From the NCBI GenBank assembly GCA_028023455.1, contig JAQFVV010000020.1, positions 8,727,092 through 8,791,091 on the forward strand: 64,000 nt of DNA, in the 5' to 3' direction. The position numbers and the translations under genes were made by a program. This DNA is from Epiperipatus broadwayi (taxonomy: Eukaryota > Onychophora > Udeonychophora > Euonychophora > Peripatidae). This document shows, piece after piece, positions 1 to 10,199 of this stretch (the first letter of the stretch is position 1; each line of letters starts with the position of its first letter). The notes beneath the pieces were generated by a model, which saw nothing but the letters and a program-made list of their open reading frames with translations, had not been told where the DNA came from and made no database searches.

Positions 1-7
1 TACATTA

Positions 8-310
8 TGTTGTTCATATGAGGAGTCTATGAAACACATCTTCTTTATCTGCCCTCACTTAATGAATCTTAGAAATAGACTAATCACAAGTGTCCAATCA
101 GAGTGTATTGAAATCCTTAATCTTAATAAAGCCTTGATCAGTGGTAAATTTGCTGTCATAAGAATGTCTATCTTCATTCTGTTTGCTTTGTGTCTCACCA
201 GATGCCATCTAAAATTGAATCAAAACATGCGAACCCATGGGATGCATATGAGGAAACTTTATGTAATCTTAAAATCAGAGACCACTTACTGGCACCTGAG
301 GGACTATTCT
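8..310 (+). pseudogene. LINE ORF2 C-terminal fragment (zinc-knuckle-like tail)
   Basis: The window opens inside a retrotransposon relic. From base 8 one frame reads CCSYEESMKHIFFICPHL, which fits the Cys/His tail found at the C-terminus of many non-LTR retrotransposon ORF2 proteins (Cys, acidic ET/ES pair, H-I, then Cys-Pro about ten residues on). The frame stays open to about base 310, with the usual Leu/Arg-rich sequence after the CP motif. The reverse transcriptase would lie upstream, outside the window. In such families this tail is thought to bind nucleic acid during target-primed reverse transcription. The copy is truncated and inactive. Similar but non-identical tails occur near 30.7 kb (minus) and 39.3 kb (plus), so several LINE lineages are present. 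Confidence 0.6.
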
Positions 311-2436
311 TAAATACATGGAAACAAATAACACCTGAATGACAACCACAACTTCTCCCTAACAATACAGTCTAGACTATGATTTTGAATATATTAGAGG
401 AAATTCATCATAGCACCTGGAGATCTGGGGTGTGAAAGGAGATGGTGAGCTAAGATATTGAAATGAATTTACTTGAAAGAAGAATCTACAGATTAGATGA
501 CAAAAAGAGTTTAACTCAGCAATCATGTTTCAATGAAGAAAATGAGAAACTGTGTAATAATGACAATTTGAACAATGGGGGCATCCTTAGAAACAATAGT
601 TGATTCGTTAATTTGACTCCTGATTCCAATAAATAAATGATTGAAAAATGATAAATCTCAAGTGGTGGTTACAGGTAAGAAGTGAAATTGAATTTGAATT
701 ATATTTATGTTCAATCAATGAATTAAAGGATGGTTCAATCTCCAATCTAATTAAACAATAAAACTAGCACATGAACTTCAAGACACAATCACATCCCAGC
801 TGCACAAAATATACTAGCATGATACCTGAAATACTTGGTGCATTAACCAACATGGAGTAGCCATTGAATCTACTGTCCAAGTTATTAATGTATAACAAGA
901 ATTTATGTATTTATTGTAAAGAAATGAAAATGCATAAAAGTTATTCTTTCAATTTCTTTTGATGTTAATAGAAGTAAAATTAATTGAACTTGAATAATTA
1001 TTTCAAATCTGTTTTAAAACAGTTATTGAAAGATAGGAATCAAGACATTTCAGATCCATAAACATACCATGAAGTAGCATTTGTGCACATATTTTATTTT
1101 ATGATGTTAATAATATTTTCATGTTTAATAAAGTTGAATCTTTTATAATAATTTTTTCTTTGTATTTTGTCAGATTATTTAAACACATATCATTCATACA
1201 AAAATTTGGTTATACAGCCTAGCTAACAGTATATCTGTCTCAATATATCCACACACACATATACCTCATAACATATCAGAAAAAATACTTCATGACTTTC
1301 TTTGGGTTTACTTGGTACTACTATTGTTGTTCAATGACTACTCATTTTTACAATAAGAGTAAATCAAAAGAATAGATTATATTATTTGCTCTTAATGTAT
1401 TTTATGACATAGTGATTAAGACATTTTCTTGCATGCCTTATCCACCATGACTTGGAATAGTATGAAACTTTGAAGTTTCAATCCAACATCTGAACAATGT
1501 TTTCTGATAACTATTCCATAATCAAAATTACTATTTAGTTAATAACTAATATTTTTTTTTTTTTTTTACAGTTTCTGCTCGATCTATTTATTATTGGAGA
1601 TATTTTTATTTTGCAATGAACTATTTAAAAATTGTTTTACCTTTATATAGATTGTTATTAAATATATAATATTGATAATATTTAATAATTTTTTGAAGTA
1701 ATAATATCTGTATGTGTAGTCTAAAAATTCAATTACAAGCTAGATTTTTCTAGAGGTTATTTTAGTAAATATTAATTTAAAAACTAGATGAAAAGAAATC
1801 ATTTTTATCTGATCTTCCAAATTTTATATGGATAGCAAACTAATTTTTTACATTTCATAGAAACAAAAATATTACATTAGAAGCAATTTAAACAAAACCT
1901 TAATCTAACCATCTTACAGTTTCAGGTAACAATGCAGTTGTAAAGTTTTCTAATTTTAACAATCCTCTAAACTAGTAGTATTTATATCTGCATTATTATC
2001 TAAAACTGTTAGCTGGTTAAATTGAAGCTTAGCTAATGTCATTGATGTTGTATAGTCGAGCATAATGATGAGACTTGAGATACTAGATTTTTTAAAAACA
2101 AAACCATTCCTAAAATATGCATATTTTGAATCTATTTTTTTTAATTTTAGAATATAATCTTTCTTAAAATATATTTGATAATGTTGGCAGCATCTACTTA
2201 GGCTTGTAGCTTACAGAATATTTCCATTTCTCCCCCTTGAAATATAGATTCAAATCTAGTGATTTTTAAAAGAGAGAAAATTCATTGATCAAAGAGACAT
2301 CTCATGTATTAAAATTTAAAATTGCTGTCATCAGCTATTCAATATATCTTTTCAAAATAAAAGTGAAAGTTTCATAGTATATATATATTTTAAATTTTCT
2401 AACATTCTTTATTTTATTCCTCTTTTTTTTTTATGT
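311..2436. other. AT-rich sequence, nothing assigned
   Basis: I see no coding or repeat homology here. It contains homopolymer T runs near 1,550 and 2,425, a short CA/TA-rich tract near 1,245 and many stop codons in all frames. Confidence 0.5.
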
Positions 2437-2519
2437 GTCAAAGCTCGGCTGGGAAGCGAACCCCAGGACATCTGCTTGTAAGGCAGCTTGGGCTAACCAC
2501 TCGGCCACCAACGCTTGAC
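2437..2519 (-). mobile_element. tRNA-like SINE (copy 1)
   Basis: On the minus strand this is a short tRNA-like unit. An A-box-like TGGCCGAGTGGTTAGC (complement of 2,492-2,507) is followed by an anticodon-like hairpin and a B-box-like GGTTCGCTTCCC (complement of 2,451-2,462). The unit begins GTCAAGCGTTGG and ends AGCTTTGAC, so its ends can pair and lengthen the acceptor stem. There is almost no body beyond the tRNA-like part. A T-rich tract on the left (an A-rich tail in element orientation) and a 7-bp repeat CCTCTTT at both edges suggest retroposition. A functional tRNA gene is unlikely because the acceptor end is abnormal and related copies vary in the anticodon loop. Confidence 0.75.
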
Positions 2520-3414
2520 CTCTTTAGGCATAAATAAATTTCCCTTTGAATTTTAAATTAAACAAAATAGCATTAAAGTCTTCAATTAATTTTATGAAAT
2601 TTTATCACCTTATACTTCCTATTAATTTTTTAAAGAAACATTTGGTTTCTTAGAAACACTTTTGTTTATTTATTTAATTAAATATAAGACAATTATAAAA
2701 ATTATTAGAATATAAACTATTATTTTCCAACGTATAAGATATCAAATGTTTTTTTAAATTAGCTGGCGTGTTTCTGTGATTCTGTTTCTTAACACATCAG
2801 CACTAATTTCAGAAGAATAACACTCTATCTAAAACTTATAATATTTTTTAATAATGTTTTATTATTACTTCAAAATCTTTATAAACCTAGTATTTATGCA
2901 AATAAATATAATGCTTTAATAATTTTTTATTTATGTCCTGTTTGGATTGATTTACAGACTTCATCAGATCCATATTGTAAATAAATCAAACTGTGGATGA
3001 ATAAAAAGTTAAACATTCATTTTTATTCTAATACAGAGGAAGTGCATTTTAAAAGATTTCCTGAATAATAATTTTTATAAATTAATAATTATTAGAAAAA
3101 GTTTAAAGATAATAAAATTTCATACATATATATAAATTATATCATAAACACTAAATCATAAATAAATCAATAGAATATCAGTAATTAGTTGTCAGAAAAA
3201 TCTCACTAGATAATGAATAGATCGCTTTGGTAACTGATTATAGATAATCTATTTGCTTATTTAAACTTTGAATGTCACTATATAATTTGCATATGATGAC
3301 GAAAGTACACTAAAAACGATTCTCTCTCTTCTACTCCAGAGCCATCTGTTATAATACTCAGTAATAAACAAATATCAGAAAGTAATGATCTTAAATTCAT
3401 AGTTAATGCTATCC
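2520..3414. other. AT-rich sequence, nothing assigned
   Basis: There are only short AT repeats, such as ATATAT near 3,122. No gene or recognisable transposon is seen. Confidence 0.5.
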
Positions 3415-3530
3415 TATTCACCATGCTGGATTAGTTTCTGGCATATGGCTTTTATCAGTGAAAAGTTTGGATATAAGCACCTGAACCGCATAGACCCAAT
3501 GCACACTCATCTAGCCTCTGTTTGATTATA
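3415..3530 (-). mobile_element. Relic of ribozyme family 1
   Basis: The minus strand contains a decayed hammerhead core, CTGATAAAAGCCATATGCC followed by AGAAACTAATCC. It aligns with the family-1 core seen at 19.0 and 34.0 kb. Position G8 of the core is mutated, so it should not cleave. No clean target duplication was found. Confidence 0.5.
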
Positions 3531-3794
3531 AAAGCTTATCATAGGTGACTTGTAATATAATAAATAGAGTTAGCTAAGTGCAAATATAAACAATAGTCCA
3601 TGCAGTGATTGTTACATTATAAATAAAATTCAAAAATAAACAGCTTATATTTCCTTTCTCAAAGAGCTCTGAATTCAAACTGTATAGATTGTAAACAGGT
3701 TTAGAATTTTTACCCCACAATTGGTTCACTGACAATTTATTAAGCCATGAAATAAGTCAATGAGAATTTTCTATTATTACTTAGATAATAAAAT

Positions 3795-4085
3795 TCTTGG
3801 ATTAATCTGAGTTAGTTAAATGGCTGTTCGCACATTCATGAACTTAAAGGTCCAATTTCAATTCCCATTCAGCAACACCTAAAGAAGAGCGAATATTACT
3901 ACTTGAAATCTTGTTTTATAATACTAGCCCATGTGCTATTACTACAAGTTGAAATATTTAAAAAGCTTTTAAAGACCTTCAATATTTAATATTAGATTAT
4001 GGAATAGCCGAACATGTAACTATTACTAAAATGCCACTATCACAAACCTTCAGACAAACACTAAATATTTGGTATGAATCCGATA
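3795..4085 (+). repeat. Dispersed repeat R3, copy 1 (SINE-like)
   Basis: This stretch aligns along its length with 8,500-8,785 and with 33,735-34,195. Shared landmarks in order are CCAGCAACAnCT-like, TGTGCTATT, GAATATTT, AAGACnTTCAATA, TATTAGATnATGG and ACACTAAATA. A B-box-like segment (AATTTCAATTCCC here, GGTTCAATCCCC in copy 3) lies near the start, so it may descend from a tRNA-derived SINE. Copies 1 and 2 flank the Penelope relic in the same orientation, so they could instead be its pseudo-LTRs. Copy 3 stands alone, which favours an independent element. Confidence 0.5.
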
Positions 4086-4489
4086 CTATATCAAACTGGA
4101 CACAATTATATGTCAAACTTTAGCTATGAAAAATTATGTCTAAAGCTGGACAAAGTCTAAAATCAATTATTTTTTAATTTAAATATAAATTTGAAGGTAT
4201 TGTTCCTATGAATTTACAACTAAAGCCTCCAATTCCTCTCAGAGAACTGAAAATATTATTTGAGAGTGAGGCCTTATTTGGGAAAGTTTAAATGCCAATA
4301 GTTTTCCAGGTTTCAAACTTGCATTCCATTGGTAATATAGAATGATTTCTAAATAAATTTATTGGTAAAGACTTTATAAGAGTTTCTCAAGCAGTAAAAA
4401 ACATTCTAAATTAGATGGAAAAATAAAAGAAAGTCAAAAGAAAAACTTGTAAGCCTACATTGTCATATCTTATCAGCTTCATGTATTAA

Positions 4490-5387
4490 AAATGTTAGTT
4501 CTAAATTTTTGTTCTAGAAAAAGTATTAAATTTTGCCATGATAGCATCTAATATCCTTTCATTAGATATAATGACAGCTACTAAAGAAGCCACTCAAAAA
4601 TTTCCTCTAGAAGAAGGAGCAAAATTACACTGGAGAATAAAAAGAATACTTGAGAGACAACAAAATCTGAAGACAATCATTTCTTATGATGAGGGGAAAG
4701 TGATTCTGTAAGAATTTTTTTCTCCTGACAAAAACAGTTCAATAGTTATAGAGGCTACAACTCATTATGATAACAAAACACAAGAAGATCAATAAAAAAT
4801 AAAGTAAAAAATACAATACTGAGTACAAAAACGAAGTTACAAACATTATACAAAAGGTATACCAGATATTTTATTGATTCATAAAAAAGTAAATTAACAT
4901 CATATTTCCACAAAATTCCTCATCTACATGGTCTATCTAAAATTCACAATGACCAAGTTGTTAGTACTAGAAATTCACTTTGCCAAAACTTTCCAAGATT
5001 TCTGCTTGAATCTTTAGTCCTTTAGCTTATAAGATACAGTTTTTTATTAGGAATTATAAGCATTTTGCAAAATTAATTAAAACATGAAAATTGAAAGAAT
5101 TGACATACTGATAAGCTTTGATGTAGAAGGTTTATTCACCGATGTTCTCTGTGATAAAATATTGTCTATTATAAAAAAAGATTAAATGATGATAATAGCT
5201 TACAATCAGAACAACTCTTTCTACTAATGGTGTAATAGAACTATTAATATTCTGCATGACAATATACTTTCACTACAACACAATAATTCCTTCAAAAAAT
5301 CAAAAGATGGCTATGGGCTCACCATTGTCATTCATGATTAGCAATTTTTACATGTAAGATTTGGAATCACAATCACAAATTCTATTA
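4490..5387 (+). pseudogene. Penelope-like element 1: N-terminal region and first half of reverse transcriptase
   Basis: Penelope-like elements encode one protein with a reverse transcriptase and, in most animal families, a GIY-YIG nuclease. Recognisable pieces lie in order with frameshifts between them. ADK-like PDKNSSIVIEATTHYDNK is near 4,730-4,780. HLHGLSKIHN at 4,921-4,950 matches the family GLPKIHK motif. SFDVEGLFTDV at 5,114-5,146 carries the first catalytic Asp of the polymerase (SFDVVSLFTNVP type). MAMGSPLS is at 5,307-5,330. Stops and frameshifts throughout make it a dead copy. The reading is cut at about 5,385, just after the ISNFYM segment, by a palindromic ribozyme element. It resumes at 5,652 and again at about 7,715. 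Confidence 0.85.
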
Positions 5388-5460
5388 ATATAATATACCA
5401 TATACTCCACAATTTACACTTCACAATGCACTTTTAACATGATTTATTTTATCTCCTCTT

Positions 5461-5498
5461 GCTTACAGTTTCAACTGTCCAGCAGTCATCATCAGAGC
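5461..5498 (-). ncRNA. Hammerhead-like ribozyme core, family 2 (left arm)
   Basis: The minus strand reads CTGATGA, one U, a hairpin GACUG-loop-CAGUU, GAAA, then CTGTA. This matches the type-I hammerhead layout CUGANGA / stem II / GAAA / NUH, and hammerheads of this kind are known in Penelope-like elements. Stem I pairing is short (GCU/AGC). Activity is untested. Confidence 0.6.
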
Positions 5499-5501
5499 TC
5501 A

Positions 5502-5539
5502 GCTCTGATGATGACTGCTGGACAGTTGAAACTGTAAGC
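5502..5539 (+). ncRNA. Hammerhead-like ribozyme core, family 2 (right arm)
   Basis: Mirror copy of the left-arm core on the plus strand, with the same core, stem II and GAAA positions. The short stem III (ACUGU) is largely self-complementary, which suits dimeric rather than monomeric folding. Confidence 0.6.
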
Positions 5540-5651
5540 AAGAAGAGATAAAATAAATCATGTTAAAAGTGCATTGTGAAGTGTAAATTGCAGAGTATAT
5601 GGTATATTATATTATATATAATTCAACAATGCAAATAAGAAGGAGAAGGAA

Positions 5652-5884
5652 ATGTTAATACTTCATAAATACCTAAAGTTTGCTTTCATTATGTTGATGA
5701 TACATTTCATATATGGCCACATTGATGAAACACTATTTCAAACATTTTGGACACATGGTTACAGCATATCCTCTTCAATAAAATTCTCAATAGAATCATC
5801 GCAAGATAAAAAATGGCATTTTTAGATATACTTGTAACAAGATTTCTTCATGGCAAAATAAAAACAACAGTTTATAAAAACTCA
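5652..5884 (+). pseudogene. Penelope-like element 1: catalytic YVDD and palm end of reverse transcriptase
   Basis: One frame reads PKVCFHYVDDTFHIWPH at 5,672-5,722, with the polymerase YVDD box at 5,690-5,701. The next block, FLDILVTR at 5,819-5,842 followed by TTVYKNS, matches the family motif LPFLDVLVTR...TSVYRKP. These are among the most diagnostic motifs of Penelope-like reverse transcriptases. Two stops follow WPH and a frameshift separates the two blocks. The coding trace stops at about 5,884, where a LINE tail in opposite orientation begins. Confidence 0.88.
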
Positions 5885-6240
5885 TTATCATCATTATGTT
5901 CTACCATTATCATATCCACTGCAGGATGGTCTTATCAAGTTCAAACATCTTCAATTTCTAGCTTCTCCACATTACCCAAAGTCACTTACTTATTTCATCC
6001 ATCTATCTCACATGAAGTGTCTTTCTAGGTCTTTTACAATTTCTTGGAATACAGATTAAAATTTCAACTGTCCATTTATCATCTCTTCTAGAAATATGTC
6101 CAGATTAACTCTACTTTAGTCTCTTAATTCTTTCAATAATGTCAGTAGCGCCTGTTTGTTCTCTCACCCATATATTTAATTTTCAAACTCTTCTTGTCAC
6201 TCCTAATATGCATCTCTTCATACTTCATTGTATGGTCTGA
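5885..6240 (-). pseudogene. RTE-like LINE ORF2 C-terminal fragment
   Basis: Conceptual translation of the minus strand across frameshifts gives pieces resembling KSLKIKYMGERTNR, DIIERIKRLKW, GHISRRDDKWTVEILI, IPRNCKRPRK and RWMDEI. This is the typical C-terminal sequence RLKWAGHIAR...RW...EW.PR..KR..GRP..RW.DD of RTE/jockey-like LINE proteins. The same segment recurs near 48.1 kb (minus, better preserved) and 30.0 kb (plus). It inserted into, or recombined with, Penelope-like element 1. Confidence 0.75.
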
Positions 6241-6373
6241 AGGCTCCATATTTTTTTCACATATAACTTATCTACTTCTTCTTTTTCCCTCTATATTTTG
6301 TTTCTTTTTATATTTAATATAAACTTCATTAACACTCCTTTAACATTTTAAGGAAACAATCTTTATTTATTTA

Positions 6374-6411
6374 TAACAGTTTCAACTTCCTAGCAGTCTT
6401 CTTCAGATCTA
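6374..6411 (-). ncRNA. Hammerhead-like core, family 2 variant (left arm)
   Basis: The minus strand reads CTGAAGA, then a decayed GACUGC...-AGUU hairpin, GAAA and CTGTT. CUGAAGA fits the CUGANGA consensus. Stem II is weakened by a lost base. Confidence 0.5.
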
Positions 6412-6544
6412 CAACAAAAATAATACAAATACTATATCAATACAACCAAAATTCTTATTCTTTATATTTTCATATAATCATCATTATAAATTTATAATAA
6501 AACAAAATAATAATGCAAAGCAAATCAACTCAATCCAAAACATT

Positions 6545-7075
6545 TAACCAATTTTTTTAAAAATCTTATTAAAAAACCCAAAACATAAAAAATTAAAAAC
6601 TTCTTTAAAATTATTTTTAAAAAATACAACCAAAAATAAATATATAAAAAATAATTCAAATTTTAACATCAATCCATACAAATCAAAACTCTTAAAAACC
6701 CATTAAACCATTAAAACATTAATCTAAAAATTAATACCAAAAAATTATCATTTTCTACATAAGTTTTAAATTTTGATTTTTTGGTTTTTTAATAGTTTTT
6801 TTATTTTTTTGGGGGGGAGGAGAGTTGGTTTTATTTATGTAATTTTAATTATGTAATTATTATTTATGTAATTTTAATTATATAGAAAATGATAATTTTT
6901 GATATTAATTTTTAGATTAATGGTTTAATGGGTTTTTAAGGGTTTTGATTTTCATGGTTTGATGTTAAAATTTGAATTATTTTTTATATATTTATTTTGG
7001 TTGTATTTTTTAAAAATAATTTGAAAGAAGTTTTAATATTTTTAATTTTTATGTTTTGGATTTTTTAAAAAAAAT
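6545..7075. repeat. Long AT hairpin nested in the foldback
   Basis: Arms of about 210 bp (6,545-6,760 and about 6,870-7,075) are reverse complements with scattered mismatches. Landmarks are AACCCATTAAACCATTAA on the left and TTAATGGTTTAATGGGTTT on the right. The spacer holds duplicated TTATTTATGTAATTTTAATTA and a G-rich run near 6,810. Confidence 0.75.
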
Positions 7076-7084
7076 AAATAAATA

Positions 7085-7290
7085 GGGTATATGAGCACAG
7101 ACTTTCACATGACCCACCACTCTCCACTCTATCCCATAACACTGATACACTTGAACACATATATGTTGAAAAGATAAATAATCACTAATATACATATTTT
7201 ATGCTAAACCAGCAATCATCAGTTGGTCCAGATTACCATCTCCACACATATATGCTATAAGTGCTCAGATATATATTAAGATAGCCAATC
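7085..7290 (-). mobile_element. Family-3 repeat: hammerhead plus tRNA-like segment
   Basis: This is homologous to 47,170-47,330 and, in its tRNA-like part, to 20,240-20,387. In minus orientation the order is hammerhead core, then a TTATTTATCTTTTCAACA-like linker, then the tRNA-like part (here decayed at its B box). The hammerhead core lies at 7,197-7,234: CTGATGA with UGCU/AGCA stem II, but UAAAA in place of GAAA. Confidence 0.6.
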
Positions 7291-7623
7291 TTCATACTTT
7301 AATGGACAGGCTCCAATCTACTACACACTCCAACTCTTCAACCGTCCATCCAATTGAAAATCTGATGATGGAATGTTCAAAGGCCACCCTGAGGCCAAGA
7401 TTCTTGTCACACTCATGTTGACCTAAGGTCCATCTGACCCTGCTTGTACAGAACATAATCCATTTAATACATATACAAGAGATAGGAAGACATCTTTTAA
7501 AAGTTTTGGATTGAGTTTTTTTGCTTTGCATTATTATTTAGTTTTATTATAATTTTATAATGATGGCTATATGAAAATATAAAGAATAAGAATTTTGGTT
7601 GTATTGATGTATAATTTTTGTTG

Positions 7624-7662
7624 TAGATCTGAAGAAGACTGCTAGGACAGTCAAAACTGATT
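7624..7662 (+). ncRNA. Hammerhead-like core, family 2 variant (right arm)
   Basis: The plus strand reads CTGAAGA, A, stem II GACUG/CAGUC, then AAAA where GAAA is expected, then CTGATT. Loss of G12 should abolish cleavage. Confidence 0.45.
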
Positions 7663-7714
7663 GTTTGCTTAAAGTGTTAAAGAAGTGTTAATAAAGTTTA
7701 TATTATTTTTTTTA

Positions 7715-8430
7715 CTAATATATAAGAAAAATTCTTTGTATAACATGTCCAGTCTTGCCATAAACACAATGTATGGAATTATTCTATCACCATGGAATAG
7801 AGCAAAAGAAATTTGTTCAGAAAGTAGTGATTTGGAAAATGAAAAGATTTACAAAGAACAAACTCTTATGAAGAATGGTTATTCATCACCTGACAGTAAG
7901 AAAATCTTAAGTAGACAACAACAAAAAAAATCAAAAGAAAAAAACAAACAATTATTGATATTATAGTTCATTTATAACAAGAATAGCAGACAAAGTATAT
8001 AAGGCCTGCAGTCAATATAACATCAGAACAGCTTTCCAAATTCATATTACACTATGAGGAATTTCAAATATCTATAAAACCTAAATGTGAAATGCTGAAA
8101 CCAAAAACTGCATATATAAAATATTATGAATGTAGAAGGATAGATATTGGTGAGATAAGTTATACCACTAAAAAGCGATTGAAAGAGCACGGACTGATGA
8201 TTAGAAAAAAGAAAACAGACATATATAATATAATAGATTGTGTATGTATCAATGAACTCGTTTGATTGGGAAAATGCAAAAATATTTGATAGACAAGAAA
8301 AGTACAAAGAAGAAAATTCAAAGAAGATGCTCTCATAACAAGATAAATAACCCCACGAATCAACCTAGTTTGATAAAACATTATGTCTAGAAGCCACTAC
8401 TTAATCTCACTCTTAGGAAAAAGAGGAGAA
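7715..8430 (+). pseudogene. Penelope-like element 1: connector and GIY-YIG nuclease
   Basis: The frame starting near 7,745 reads SSLAINTMYGIILSPWNRAK, then EICSESSDLENEKIYKEQ and NGYS. This matches the family stretch V.RTLV.RAK.ICS...DLE.E...K..L..NGY that links reverse transcriptase to nuclease. Further on come FITRIADKVYKACSQYNIRT (7,970-8,030) and KTAYIKYYECRRIDIGE with KKRLKEH (8,104-8,190), corresponding to the GIY-YIG core and the family R..EH motif. Then follow FDWENAKIFDRQEKYKEE and later DINN-like sequence. GIY-YIG supplies the nick for insertion. Stops and frame changes occur near 8,060 and 8,260-8,330. The usual CX2-5C linker is not clear. Confidence 0.85.
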
Positions 8431-8499
8431 ATCAGGAGACTATTTCCTTAGGCAGAATAACTCACCTGATTAGTGTCTTATCTTAAATTCAATATTCAT

Positions 8500-8785
8500 A
8501 AATCTAAAAATCTAGTTTTGATTCTCTTGCTAGTAGCGTCACTCTTCAGGCCAGCAACAATTGAAGAAGAGACCAAAATAATCACTCAAAACATTGTATT
8601 AAATATTAATCTGTGTGCTATTTATTAACACTTGACATATTTGGAAAGTTTAAATAAAACTTGAATATTTCTAAAGACATTTAATATTTAATATTAGATG
8701 ATAGATATAGTCCAATATATAATTAATGCTAAAATGCAATTATCGTAAACATTTAGATAAACACAAATTACTGGAAAAACTGTCG
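8500..8785 (+). repeat. Dispersed repeat R3, copy 2
   Basis: Same order of landmarks as 3,795-4,085, including GGCCAGCAACA, TGTGCTATT, AAGACATTTAATATTTAATA, TATTAGATGAT and AAACACAAAT. At the point where copy 3 carries a ribozyme insertion this copy is uninterrupted, so it serves as an empty-site reference. Confidence 0.55.
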
Positions 8786-9365
8786 AATTATAATGTCCTT
8801 TTCACTAAAGGTCAGCAGGTGTCATATTTCTATGAATACTAAGTTTGGTTTACCTTTAAATATAAAAAAAATTCCCAAACACACGAAATGGAACATAAGA
8901 CGTGTAGATTACGAGATAAGATATAAAGAGCAAAAGACAAAACTTTAGTTTATTTAAAGTAAATTAATAAATGAAAGATATTATATATGACGAATAAATT
9001 TAAAATGTAAAAAATATATACATGCAGAGAGAAAAAATGGAACCAAAATTTGTCAAAAGCATTTATTTTCATGTGTTTCATACATTTAGAAGCTTCTGAA
9101 AATTAGTTTACATTTAACCAATGATGATGAAAGTCGTGAATTAAAGTTTTACCTTTAACTGAATTATGTCCTACTAAAAAACAACATTTAAACAGTCGAT
9201 GTCAAAATTTAATTACCTTCTGATTAACAATTACTCATGAAAACTGCACTAGTAAATTATATCAGTATTAAATATTTTAAAATAAGCATTAAGTACTTGT
9301 GGATTAATTATTAAAATTGACTGTTATGTATAAACACTGTACAGAAAAAAGATCTGAAAATTTTT
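8786..9365. other. AT-rich sequence, nothing assigned
   Basis: No gene, hairpin or known repeat is recognised here. Confidence 0.45.
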
Positions 9366-9505
9366 TGTAATGACATAGTTTTCTTATTTTTTAAGTGTCA
9401 TAGCATCGGCCGGGACGCGAACCCGCAACCCGGGCAACTGCCTGCAAGTGCAAGGCAGTCGCACTGACCTCTCGACCACCAATGCAAGACTGTAATGACA
9501 TAGTT
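9366..9505 (-). mobile_element. tRNA-like SINE (copy 2) with perfect 15-bp target duplication
   Basis: The body (9,395-9,490) on the minus strand has A-box-like GGTGGTCGAGAGGTCAG and B-box-like CGGGTTCGCGTCCCGG, the best preserved B arm of the family. It ends in CCGATGCTATGACACTT followed by an A-rich tail (complement of 9,381-9,394). The flanks repeat TGTAATGACATAGTT exactly at 9,366-9,380 and 9,491-9,505, proving retroposition. The acceptor ends (GTCTTGCATTGG / CCGATGCTATGAC) can pair beyond the normal seven base pairs. It is not a functional tRNA gene. Confidence 0.92.
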
Positions 9506-10199
9506 AGCAAAGCTAAATACTAAAGATGAAAAGAAAGTTCACAGTAGATTTTTGTATCGCAACAGATAAATGGTCAAGATCATGATGGTCAAAAAATATA
9601 ATAGAATTTAACCTATTTTTTTTATCTTATAGCATACATGTTATTGAGTGATACTTAGATTATTATAAAGATCAAAATTATGATTGGCAATCTTTGATAT
9701 AGAAGTGAATTTTAATATAAGTTTAATTTAGAATTAAATTGCACACTTTAAACAGTAAGATTCAATATTTAAAGTAGTAAAAATGATTAGGTAGTTTATT
9801 TCTCAAGAAATTATGTGATCAAGGAGACTCCAATTTAAGCTTTAATTCAATTATATATAGTTCTCATGTATTTCATTCTATCATTAGAATAAATCACCAA
9901 ACAAAACATTACATGATGACCAAACTATTATTAGCAGTATGCGATGTGATGCACTATGACCTACTTTTTGGAGTCATGAATCCCCCAGCCACTATGCCCA
10001 GAGAAATCTGTTAGCCATTTTACCTTCCTTTTCCATTCCCCACTCTATGTTTATCCCCTATTCTTCTTTATCCTGCTCCATTCCATTTCCATAACATAAT
10101 CTTTGTCAATTCCATGACCTTTATATCTAAATTCCCCCTTATCTTATCCCAAACCCAGTATAAAAACCAAGAACCTACTTTCTGTATAATTATTCTTGT
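9506..10199. other. Unassigned, with a TATA-like site
   Basis: From about 9,930 the sequence becomes less AT-rich and pyrimidine-rich, with a TATA-like CAGTATAAAAACC near 10,155. This could be the end of the adjoining LINE or an unrelated LTR. I cannot decide. Confidence 0.35.

Larger units (their letters stand above)
5388..5651. mobile_element. Head-to-head hammerhead foldback (family 2) inside Penelope-like element 1
   Basis: This is a near-perfect inverted repeat centred on base 5,500, with arms of about 112 bp (5,388-5,499 and 5,501-5,612). Each arm carries the same hammerhead-like core, minus strand in the left arm and plus strand in the right. After the symmetrical part, homology with the repeat near 58.3 kb continues through ATTCAACAATGCAAATAAGA to about 5,650. 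So the right arm is one end of a longer unit and the left arm is a truncated inverted copy. The element splits the reverse transcriptase between MGSPLS and YVDD and therefore inserted after the Penelope-like copy. Confidence 0.8.
6315..7705. mobile_element. Large composite foldback with terminal hammerhead cores
   Basis: Terminal inverted arms of about 200-230 bp (6,315-6,545 and 7,498-7,705) match closely in reverse complement, including a shared block around ATTCTTATTCTTTATATTTT. Each arm holds a hammerhead-like core pointing outward. Inside lie a second long AT hairpin (6,545-7,075) and a family-3 ribozyme/tRNA-like repeat (7,085-7,290). The Penelope-like reading resumes directly at about 7,715, so the whole block is an insertion. 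No transposase is seen. Confidence 0.75.

Noticed and set aside
2437-2519. tRNA-Val-like gene from the anticodon-like loop CTTACAA
   Set aside because: Sibling copies have different loops and none has a normal 7-bp acceptor stem.
7292-7531. 79-codon minus-strand frame in the large foldback
   Set aside because: It spans the junction between the family-3 repeat and the foldback arm and has no family resemblance.
9395-9490. Functional tRNA gene
   Set aside because: Although both pol III boxes are recognisable, the acceptor end is extended, the tail is A-rich, and perfect 15-bp target duplications show a SINE insertion.
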